Shown here in pieces: positions 1 to 6,307 of a stretch of 7,902 nt of DNA (positions are counted from its first letter, which is position 1; the number at the start of each line of letters is the position of its first letter). This stretch comes from Campylobacterota bacterium. GTDB taxonomy: Bacteria > Campylobacterota > Campylobacteria > Campylobacterales > Sulfurovaceae. The position numbers and the translations under genes were made by a program. The DNA is taken from contig QMKU01000051.1 of NCBI GenBank assembly GCA_003646525.1, forward strand, positions 1 through 7,902. The letters run 5' to 3'. The notes under the pieces are model-generated. The model saw only the letters and a program-made list of their open reading frames with translations. It made no database searches and had not been told where the DNA came from.

Positions 1-110
1 CACCAGAGATTTATCCACCATTGCCAATAAATCCACCACCAGTGATCCCACCTAAACCAACGCCACCGCCACCACCGCCACCACCACCACCATATCCACA
101 CTCAGGCTAG
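1..110 (+). CDS. C-terminal end of a proline-rich protein, partial
   Basis: Open frame running in from the left edge (codons from base 3) to a TAG at 108-110. It shows only the last 35 residues, of which 21 are proline. There is a run of ten consecutive prolines (bases 63-92, mostly CCA with two CCG), then a short Tyr-Pro-His-Ser-Gly end. The other two forward frames are closed early (TAA at 28-30 and at 53-55), so this is the only reading that spans the stretch. Ten prolines in a row would stall ribosomes and need elongation factor P. The following cyclase gene starts ten bases after the stop, and its ribosome binding site overlaps this stop codon, so the two genes are probably translated together. 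The function cannot be read from this fragment. FecR-domain proteins with proline-rich tails often sit in front of CHASE2 cyclases, so that is one possibility, but it is an inference from context only. Confidence 0.7.
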   Translation, partial: PEIYPPLPINPPPVIPPKPTPPPPPPPPPPYPHSG

Positions 111-114
111 GTGA
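109..114 (+). promoter_or_regulatory. Ribosome binding site of the CHASE2 cyclase gene
   Basis: AGGTGA sits six bases before the ATG at 121. Its first two bases belong to the stop codon of the upstream gene, so a ribosome ending there is placed to start the cyclase gene. This supports ATG 121 as the start and suggests translational coupling. Confidence 0.6.
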
Positions 115-120
115 CTTTGA

Positions 121-2310
121 ATGCTAAGGCGATCGGTGACGCTCGCTGGCGTACTTTTTTTATTAATAGTATCGCTGGGTTGGGTTTATCTTGCTACTCC
201 TCAGAAGTTTTTGTCACTTGATAGTCGTCTGCGTGATTTTCTCTTTGTGATGCGAGGCTCTATTCCTGTGACAGGGCAAGTAGTGATAGTAGATATTGAT
301 GAGAAAAGTCTTCAAAAATATGGACAGTGGCCATGGTCTCGTAATATTATTGCTTCTCTAATCACGCAACTAAAGCATGATGGTGTAGGTATCATAGGAC
401 TTGATATAGTTTTTGCAGAAGCCGACAAAAGTGTTGCACACTATAGAATGGAAGAGCAGGAGTGTTGTCCTGATCCCTATGACAAGGCTCTTGCTTTGGC
501 TATCAGAGAGGCTCCTGTTATCGGAGGCTATTTTTTCTCTTTTGATTTCAATAGTACAAAATCAGCCTCTATTCCCGCTATTTTTATTGAAAAAGGATTG
601 AGTGATGAGCATTATATTCCAGAGCCTATGGGCACTAAGTTAAATATTGATTGCCTTCAGGAAGCCTTTTATTCCAGTGGTTTTTTCAATACAACACCAG
701 ATCCTGGAGGTATGATACGACAGATTCCACTACTTATGCGTTATCAAGATATACTCTATCCCTCGCTTGCACTAGAGATGATTCGTATCTATACAGGTAC
801 AGACAAAGTCATCGTGCAAAATAGTGAGATTGGTGTCGATAGTGTATGGCTCAATGAGCTTGTAATTCCCACAGATAGATATGCAAGGTTAAGTATCAAT
901 TTCAGAGGACCTTCACGGCATTTTCACTACTTTAGCGCCAGTGATGTGATAGAAAAAAAAGTAAATCCATCTGAACTTGAAGGTAAATTTGTGCTTGTTG
1001 GAACATCAGCAGTTGGACTTGCGGATCTCAAGCCTACTCCTTTTGATAGTGTGATGCCAGGTGTCGAAATTCATGCCAATATGATTGATACTGTTTTGGC
1101 AAATGATTTGATTGCTACGCCACACAATGCGGAGTTGATTGATTTGGCTATGATTATTTTGATAGTCATCTTCTCTACATTGATCTTTTATCTTTTTAAT
1201 GCTTGGTTGATCATTCCTGCTTTGATTCTTTTTCTCTATGGACTCTATCAACTCTTTTTTGTGCTACTTTTCGAGAAGGGTATGATTATCAATATTCTTC
1301 TTCCACTCATTTCACTTTTTGCAACAATGATTCTGATACTTTTGGTGCGTTATATTTTTACTTCGAGACAAAAGCAACAGCTGCAAAGAGCCTTTGCACA
1401 GAAGGTTTCACCTGCTGTCATGCAAGATATCCTCACAAATGAGACACATAATCTTCTCAAGCCAAAAGAGAAAAATGTTACAATATTTTTTAGTGATATT
1501 CGTTCATTTACTACCATCTCAGAGGTGATTGGAAAACCTGAAGATTTGATCCGCCTACTCAATGAATATTTGACACCCATGGTTGATATCGTTGTGCGTC
1601 ATAACGGAACAATTGACAAATTTATTGGTGATGCTATGATGGCGTATTGGAATGCTCCTACTGATGTAGCAAATCATGCAGATCAAGCTGTACAATCTGC
1701 TATCGAACAGTTATTGGCACTCAAAGAGATAAACAGAAAGATTAAGGAGCATCAAAAAGATCGATATCTTAGCGTAAAAAAAGCAATAAATGAAAAAACA
1801 GAAGATCATAAAGCACACTATGATATGATGATCAATATCGGAATCGGTATCAATACTGGGGTCGTTACTATTGGTGAAATGGGATCATTTGGTCGATCGG
1901 ACTATACGATTATTGGAGATAATGTTAATTTAGCATCAAGACTTGAAGGCTTATGTAAAACCTATGGTGTACTACTGATCATTTCAGAAACAACCAAAAA
2001 AGCCCTAAGAGGAAACTATTCCATACGGGAACTCGATTGGGTGAGAGTAAAAGGCAAAAGTAAACCAGTAACGATTTTTGAAATACTAATAGAAGATATA
2101 TCACAAGAAGAGCTTGAGGAATATGATGAAGCTCTTAATCTCTACAGAAAAGGAAAATTCACGGATGCAATAGGGCAGTTTGAGATATTGGCAAATTTTT
2201 CAGATACAAATTCATATAAACTCTACAGAATGTATCAGAAACGATGTGAGTATCTTATCAGAGAGAAAAATAACAATTTTGATGGGGTTTTCAATTTTAC
2301 AACAAAATAA
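121..2310 (+). CDS. CHASE2-sensor class III adenylate cyclase
   Basis: Membrane enzyme expected to make cAMP from ATP in response to an extracytoplasmic signal. A first membrane helix (about residues 6-26) is followed by a CHASE2 sensor (about 28-330). The sensor has the family hallmarks: IDE, GQWPWSR, a DIVFAEAD segment, and VLVGTSAVGL ending in PGVEIHAN. Three more membrane helices follow (about 340-358, 362-384, 389-413). The cytoplasmic cyclase domain (about 450-655) has all catalytic residues: metal aspartates D459 (FFSDIRSF) and D504 (FIGDAMMAYW), adenine-selecting K500 and T596, and N603 and R607 (NVNLASRLE). The Lys/Thr pair points to ATP rather than GTP. A helical, TPR-like tail follows (about 670-729). 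The sensor has an unusual Cys-Cys pair (115-116) and a third Cys at 178. The stop lies nine bases before a cyclic-nucleotide phosphodiesterase gene. The family call is secure, but the ligand is unknown. Confidence 0.95.
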   Translation: MLRRSVTLAGVLFLLIVSLGWVYLATPQKFLSLDSRLRDFLFVMRGSIPVTGQVVIVDIDEKSLQKYGQWPWSRNIIASLITQLKHDGVGIIGLDIVFAEADKSVAHYRMEEQECCPDPYDKALALAIREAPVIGGYFFSFDFNSTKSASIPAIFIEKGLSDEHYIPEPMGTKLNIDCLQEAFYSSGFFNTTPDPGGMIRQIPLLMRYQDILYPSLALEMIRIYTGTDKVIVQNSEIGVDSVWLNELVIPTDRYARLSINFRGPSRHFHYFSASDVIEKKVNPSELEGKFVLVGTSAVGLADLKPTPFDSVMPGVEIHANMIDTVLANDLIATPHNAELIDLAMIILIVIFSTLIFYLFNAWLIIPALILFLYGLYQLFFVLLFEKGMIINILLPLISLFATMILILLVRYIFTSRQKQQLQRAFAQKVSPAVMQDILTNETHNLLKPKEKNVTIFFSDIRSFTTISEVIGKPEDLIRLLNEYLTPMVDIVVRHNGTIDKFIGDAMMAYWNAPTDVANHADQAVQSAIEQLLALKEINRKIKEHQKDRYLSVKKAINEKTEDHKAHYDMMINIGIGINTGVVTIGEMGSFGRSDYTIIGDNVNLASRLEGLCKTYGVLLIISETTKKALRGNYSIRELDWVRVKGKSKPVTIFEILIEDISQEELEEYDEALNLYRKGKFTDAIGQFEILANFSDTNSYKLYRMYQKRCEYLIREKNNNFDGVFNFTTK

Positions 2311-2319
2311 GGGTATTGG

Positions 2320-4713
2320 ATGGAATATATTGAATTTTTAGGAGCTTGTGGTACACGAACCTCACATGCAGGATCGACTTGTGTCCAGATCTCCAAGCAT
2401 ACTGTTATCGATGCTGGAAACTTGATAACTCCTCTCGATGATGCCGTTTCTGAAATTTATCAAATATTTTTGACGCATGCTCATCTAGATCATATTTGTG
2501 ATATACCTTTTCTCATAGAAGATATTATAGCTACTGCATCTGAATCCATCAGTATTTATGCCCTGAAAGAGACGATTGAAGTATTAAAATCATCTATCTT
2601 CAACAATGAAGTATGGCCTGATTTTAGTCAAATTAAACTTTTAAATGCAGATAAAAATACTGTAGAGTTTATTGAGATAGAGACAGACACGGTTTATGAA
2701 ATAGATGGATTGTCTATTACCCCGATCAAAACTAACCACACAGCAGGAAGTTGTGGATATATTGTCGAAAAAAACCATCAAGGTATTTTGATCACCGCAG
2801 ATACCTATATCACTGATGTTATTTGGGAAAGACTCAATAGAGATAAATCCATCCACTCCCTCTGTATTGATGTCTCCTTCTCTTCGGAATATGATCAACT
2901 TGCCTATGATAGCAAGCACTTGACACCAAAACTCCTCTATCGTGAATTAAAAAAATTGCATCGAGATGATCTTGCAATATACCCCATGCATCTTAAGCCA
3001 TTTTTTCATAATGCTATTGTCAAAGAGATAGATTCTTACGGTATACTAAATAATAAATCAAAAATTCTTTCTGATGGTGATAGAATATATTTTGATCCGA
3101 ACAAGAAAACTATACAATATGATAGAAAAAAGAATCAAATAGATACTTTAATCAGGGAATTGTCTAGTATTGCCATAGCACTCACTGCTGAAAAAAACAT
3201 TGATCATCTACTCGAACTAATTCTTATTGAGGCAAAGATGTTGACAAAAGCTGATGGAGGTACGCTCTATCTTTTGAACTCAGAAGCAAATAGACTCGAA
3301 TTCAAGGTAGTCCAAACTGATTCATTGGATATCAAGATGGGGGGAAGCAATGGAGATATCACTTGGGAATCACTACCACTCAATGCAGCAGACGGTACAA
3401 AAAATTGTTCCATGGTTGCCGTAGTTGCTGTGCTTGAGGATAGTGTGATCAATATACCTGATGTTTATGATACGGACAAGTTTGATTTTTCTGGAACCAA
3501 ACTATTTGATCAAAAAACAGGATATCGCTCGCAGTCCATGCTCGTGGTACCTTTGAAGAATCATGAAGATATAATCATCGGTGTTTTACAGCTTATCAAT
3601 AAAAAAAATCATTATGGTCAAATAGACTCTTTCAATGGTTTTGATGAAAAAATTACGGCTGCGCTCGCTTCAGAGGCTGCTGTCGCACTGACAAAACAGC
3701 AGCTTATTGATGATCTTGAAGATCTACTTGAGTCATTTTTGCATACGATCAATATTGCTATCGAAGAAAAATCAAAATATACCGCTGGACATATTGAAAA
3801 AGTAGTTGATATCACAGAGATGATAACCATTGCAATCAATATGGATCAAACAGTGTTCAGGGACAAAAACTACTCTGATCAAGAGTTAAAAGAGATAAAA
3901 TTGGCTGCACTAATGCATGATATTGGTAAAATGACAACACCAGAATATATAGTAGATAAGGGAACGAAACTCCAAACAATTTATGATCGTATAGAGATAG
4001 TCAAGATGAAAGCAGAGATCCGAAAGCGGGATTTGGAAATTTCTTATCTAAAGATGAGTGAGCAAGCCGATGACAAAACAAAAATATCCCTCTCAGATGA
4101 ATACTATAATGCTACTAAAAAAATAGATGAAGAGTTGATATTTATCAAGGAGGCAAACGAAGGAAGTGAATTTTTTAGTGATCAAAAGATTAAAATAGTA
4201 AAAAATATTGCAAAAGCTAAGATTATTATTGATGGTATCAAGAAGGATTGGCTGAGTGATGATGAAGTGTTAAATCTAACGATTCAAAAGGGTACACTAA
4301 ATGACAAAGAGAGACTTAAGATAAATAATCATGCTTTGGTTAGTTTGCAAATGCTTCAGCAATTACCATTTCCAAAAAAATATGAACGCATTCCAGAAAT
4401 AGCAGGTGCGCACCATGAACAAATTAATGGCAAGGGGTATCCATTGGGGCTCAAGGGAGACTCTCTCTCTTTTGAAGCAAGAATTTTGGCAATTGCTGAT
4501 ATTTTTGAAGCACTTACTGCATCAGACAGACCTTACAAAAAGGCAAAAAAACTTTCAGAGTCGATGAAAATCCTCTATTTTATGGCAAAAGATAATCTAA
4601 TTGACAGGAAGATTGTAAAATTCCTCTATGAGAGTGGTCTCTATCTCAAGATAGCAAAAAAGATAATCTCTGTAGAAAATATTGATGATTGCAGTATGGA
4701 TTTTACCTATTAA
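2320..4713 (+). CDS. Class II cyclic-nucleotide phosphodiesterase - GAF - HD-GYP fusion protein
   Basis: Soluble multidomain protein with no signal peptide or membrane helix. Residues 1-235 form a metallo-beta-lactamase fold of the class II 3',5'-cyclic-nucleotide phosphodiesterase type (the family of yeast PDE1 and Vibrio CpdP). The metal set is complete: H53, H55, D57, H58 (THAHLDH), H140, D161 and H224 (MHLKP), plus a KHLTP segment typical of the class. A GAF domain (about 275-457) ends with N427-K428, F438 and D442-E443, matching the NK-F-DE motif of cyclic-nucleotide-binding GAFs. An HD-GYP domain (about 470-785) has H491, H533-D534, H671, H698-H699-E700, G706-Y707-P708 and D727. About 100 extra helical residues lie between HDIGK and H671. 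N703 and E730 replace residues that are usually Asp. Expected activities are cAMP hydrolysis at the N-terminus and c-di-GMP hydrolysis at the C-terminus, both inferred. A weak AAGGG (2309-2313) precedes the ATG. The gene is in an operon with the cyclase. Confidence 0.9.
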   Translation: MEYIEFLGACGTRTSHAGSTCVQISKHTVIDAGNLITPLDDAVSEIYQIFLTHAHLDHICDIPFLIEDIIATASESISIYALKETIEVLKSSIFNNEVWPDFSQIKLLNADKNTVEFIEIETDTVYEIDGLSITPIKTNHTAGSCGYIVEKNHQGILITADTYITDVIWERLNRDKSIHSLCIDVSFSSEYDQLAYDSKHLTPKLLYRELKKLHRDDLAIYPMHLKPFFHNAIVKEIDSYGILNNKSKILSDGDRIYFDPNKKTIQYDRKKNQIDTLIRELSSIAIALTAEKNIDHLLELILIEAKMLTKADGGTLYLLNSEANRLEFKVVQTDSLDIKMGGSNGDITWESLPLNAADGTKNCSMVAVVAVLEDSVINIPDVYDTDKFDFSGTKLFDQKTGYRSQSMLVVPLKNHEDIIIGVLQLINKKNHYGQIDSFNGFDEKITAALASEAAVALTKQQLIDDLEDLLESFLHTINIAIEEKSKYTAGHIEKVVDITEMITIAINMDQTVFRDKNYSDQELKEIKLAALMHDIGKMTTPEYIVDKGTKLQTIYDRIEIVKMKAEIRKRDLEISYLKMSEQADDKTKISLSDEYYNATKKIDEELIFIKEANEGSEFFSDQKIKIVKNIAKAKIIIDGIKKDWLSDDEVLNLTIQKGTLNDKERLKINNHALVSLQMLQQLPFPKKYERIPEIAGAHHEQINGKGYPLGLKGDSLSFEARILAIADIFEALTASDRPYKKAKKLSESMKILYFMAKDNLIDRKIVKFLYESGLYLKIAKKIISVENIDDCSMDFTY

Positions 4714-4740
4714 GATGATTTTATTGGAAGCAGGAAGCTA

Positions 4741-4772
4741 ACAAGAAAGCGTATCTTCTCTCGCTCTCTTGT
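4741..4772 (-). terminator. Hairpin between convergent genes, possible terminator
   Basis: Arms 4741-4751 and 4762-4772 surround a ten-base loop. Read as minus-strand RNA, all eleven positions pair, one of them as G-U. Read as plus-strand RNA, the same position is an A-C mismatch, so the hairpin better suits the end of the leucine-rich-repeat gene, whose stop is eleven bases upstream of it. A second arm pair (CTAACA 4738-4743, TGTTAG 4781-4786) could compete with it. Neither strand has a clear U-run after the stem, so a classical intrinsic terminator is uncertain. Confidence 0.35.
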
Positions 4773-4782
4773 GGCAGTACTG

Positions 4783-6054
4783 TTAGTTCAAAAGATACAT
4801 TATGATAGGAGCCATCACGGGATTGGAATCAGGATCAGGAGGGCAGTTTCCTTGCGTCGCTAAGAATTCTGGATCATAGTTAGCTACTGCTGATTTTTTA
4901 ACAATGAAACCTTGCGTCCCTGTATCGTCTGAGTGGAGACTACAGTTGTCTTGGAGTTCAAGTCCAATATCGTCAGGTATCTCCAAGTTTGTAATCTCTG
5001 TTGGTACCTCTCCACCCAAGTAGTTATTACTCAAATTGAGTTTTACTAAATTTGCCACATCTCCAATTTCTGTTGGAATGGAACCAGAGAGTTGATTGTT
5101 GCTAAAATCTAGATTAGCCAAGGTTACTAGAGTTTCAATTTCTGTTGGAATGGAACCTGTAAGCTGATTATTAGACAAATTTAAGTCTAGTAAATCTACA
5201 ATATCTCCAATTTCTGCCGGAATGGAACCTGTAAGTTGATTATTGCTTAAGTCTAGTTTGACTAAGTCAGTCAGATCTTTAATTTCACTCGGAATGGAAC
5301 CTGTAAGCTGATTATTGGATAAGTTTAGGTCCACTAAGTCTACCATGGTTCCAATTTCTGCTGGAATGGAACCTGTGAGCTGATTATCGAACAAATAGAG
5401 CTTGGTTAAACCATCTAAATTTGCAATTGCACTTGGAATAGAACCTGTAAGCTGATTATCATACAAATTTAATTTTTCCAAATTTCCCAAGTCTCCAATT
5501 TCACTTGGAATAGAACCATTGAGCTCATTTGTGTATAAATCTAGCTCTTTTAAGCTTGTCATATCTCCAATTTCACTTGGAATAGAACCTGAGAGTTGAT
5601 TTCCATCCAAAAAGAGACCCAACAAAAGTGTCAATTCTCCAATTTCACTTGGAATAGAACCTGTAAGTTGGTTGATTTTCAAATCTAGATTATCTAATCC
5701 AGTTAAGTATCTAATCTCTATTGGAATGGAACCTGTGAGGTTGTTGCCAAATAAAACGAGATCTGTCATTTTTTCCAAGTTTCCAATTTCAGCTGGAATA
5801 GAACCCACAAGATTATTTTCTCGCAAATCAAGAACCTCAATATGGCTACTGCTATCACACATTACACCATACCAATTACTAGTACAAGGATCATTCCCAT
5901 TATTCCAATTAGTATTAGTGGTCCAGCTGTCACCGCCAGTACTATTATAGAGTGCTACCAATCCATCTATTTCACTTTGTGTTGCCGCTGAAAGAGTAGT
6001 CATCCCCATCAGCAGGAAAGCAAAAATCAGAGATATTTTTTTGTAAGTTTTCAT
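4783..6054 (-). CDS. Exported plant-type leucine-rich-repeat protein
   Basis: 423 residues. A signal peptide (about 1-23/24: two lysines, a hydrophobic core, then LSAA) indicates export. Residues 25-70 resemble the plant LRR N-terminal cap, with an ALYNSTGGDSW segment and a Cys pair C57/C66 around NWYGV. Residues 71-358 are twelve repeats of 24 residues, of the form LxxLxLxxNxLxGSIPxEIGxL, which is the plant-specific LRR subtype. A C-terminal cap carries C371 and C404, and the protein ends in a short hydrophobic tail (MAPIIMYLLN). Such repeats build a curved binding surface. A role in contact with other cells, surfaces or proteins is likely, but no ligand can be named. ATG 6054 follows a strong AAAGGAG (6061-6067) with a six-base spacer. 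The gene has its own candidate promoter at 6167-6175, and it runs in the same direction as surE and the thiF/tcdA gene. Family confidence is high; function is unknown. Confidence 0.92.
   Translation of the reverse strand: MKTYKKISLIFAFLLMGMTTLSAATQSEIDGLVALYNSTGGDSWTTNTNWNNGNDPCTSNWYGVMCDSSSHIEVLDLRENNLVGSIPAEIGNLEKMTDLVLFGNNLTGSIPIEIRYLTGLDNLDLKINQLTGSIPSEIGELTLLLGLFLDGNQLSGSIPSEIGDMTSLKELDLYTNELNGSIPSEIGDLGNLEKLNLYDNQLTGSIPSAIANLDGLTKLYLFDNQLTGSIPAEIGTMVDLVDLNLSNNQLTGSIPSEIKDLTDLVKLDLSNNQLTGSIPAEIGDIVDLLDLNLSNNQLTGSIPTEIETLVTLANLDFSNNQLSGSIPTEIGDVANLVKLNLSNNYLGGEVPTEITNLEIPDDIGLELQDNCSLHSDDTGTQGFIVKKSAVANYDPEFLATQGNCPPDPDSNPVMAPIIMYLLN
4981..5844 (-). repeat. Twelve tandem 72-bp repeats encoding leucine-rich repeats
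   Basis: The DNA repeats every 72 bp in phase with the 24-residue protein repeat. A near-constant core (plus strand GGAATGGAACCTGTAAGCTG, with small variants) encodes the QLTGSIP segment. Repeats 8 to 10 are the most alike, each centred on LSNNQLTGSIP. The first and last repeats have diverged most. This pattern suggests recent copy-number growth from the middle of the array. Confidence 0.9.
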
Positions 6055-6166
6055 AATTAACTCCTTTTGGTCTTAGGATACTACTAGTTTATCCGTTTTG
6101 AAAACATTTTAAAGTATATTTTAAACAACCCTCTCAAATATACCCACCTTCTTAACCTATGTTTTT

Positions 6167-6175
6167 ATTATACCA
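6167..6175 (-). promoter_or_regulatory. Extended -10 promoter of the leucine-rich-repeat gene
   Basis: Read on the minus strand this is TGG followed by a perfect TATAAT (6172-6167), an extended -10 box. No convincing -35 box lies 17 bases upstream, which is common in Campylobacterota. Transcription would start near 6160, giving a leader of about 105 bases before the ATG at 6054. I see no known riboswitch in that leader. Confidence 0.5.
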
Positions 6176-6200
6176 TATAATTGTTGCAATAATTATATGG
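6173..6200. promoter_or_regulatory. 28-bp near-palindrome, candidate operator
   Basis: Arms CCATATAATT (6173-6182) and AATTATATGG (6191-6200) are exact reverse complements. The centre TTGCAA (6184-6189) is itself a palindrome, and the only mismatch in the 28 bp is the pair 6183/6190. It abuts the TATAAT at 6167-6172 and covers about the -14 to -41 region of the predicted promoter. A dimeric regulator bound there would block or guide RNA polymerase. The sequence fits neither a canonical CRP nor FNR site, so the regulator is unknown. Confidence 0.5.
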
Positions 6201-6249
6201 CTATTGTTTTAGGTATTTGATGCAAGGCTACCCCAAGGTATGTTTATAT

Positions 6250-6304
6250 TTTAGGAGCAGGGACTTTAGTCCCGTTTTATGGGACTAAAGTCCCTGCTCC
6301 TAAA
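6250..6304. repeat. Perfect 24-bp inverted repeat, REP/BIME-like element
   Basis: Arms 6250-6273 and 6281-6304 are exact reverse complements separated by a seven-base loop (GTTTTAT). Each arm contains its own smaller palindrome, GGGACT and AGTCCC around two bases, so either a long cruciform or two small hairpins can form. This is the layout of paired REP sequences. The element begins four bases past the stop of the thiF/tcdA gene. TAT flanks it on both sides (6247-6249, 6305-6307), which may be chance. No U-run follows on either strand, so it may protect or end the surE-thiF transcript without being a classical terminator. Confidence 0.75.
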
Positions 6305-6307
6305 TAT

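Noticed and set aside
63..92. CCA/CCG run as a non-coding microsatellite
   Set aside because: It sits in an open frame that ends right before the cyclase gene, and the codons read as proline, so it is better explained as a coding proline tail.
2320..3025. N-terminal MBL domain as a ribonuclease Z or a beta-lactamase
   Set aside because: HAHLDH, KHLTP and MHLKP together match the class II cyclic-nucleotide phosphodiesterases better, and the adjacent cyclase gene supports this.
4981..5844. Regular direct repeats resembling a CRISPR or satellite array
   Set aside because: The 72-bp period is a multiple of three and stays in frame with 24-residue leucine-rich repeats. There are no constant repeats separated by unique spacers.
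5672..5950. Plus-strand open frame of 92 codons opposite the LRR gene
   Set aside because: It is the antisense shadow of the repeat-coding strand, with no ribosome binding site or recognisable product.
6173..6200. Palindrome as a CRP (cAMP receptor) site linking the LRR gene to the cyclase
   Set aside because: The half-sites do not resemble TGTGA or the FNR-type TTGAT, so a cAMP link cannot be claimed from the sequence.
6250..6304. Inverted repeat as a classical Rho-independent terminator
   Set aside because: The stem is strong, but no U-run follows on either strand. REP-like structure explains the perfect arms and inner hairpins better.
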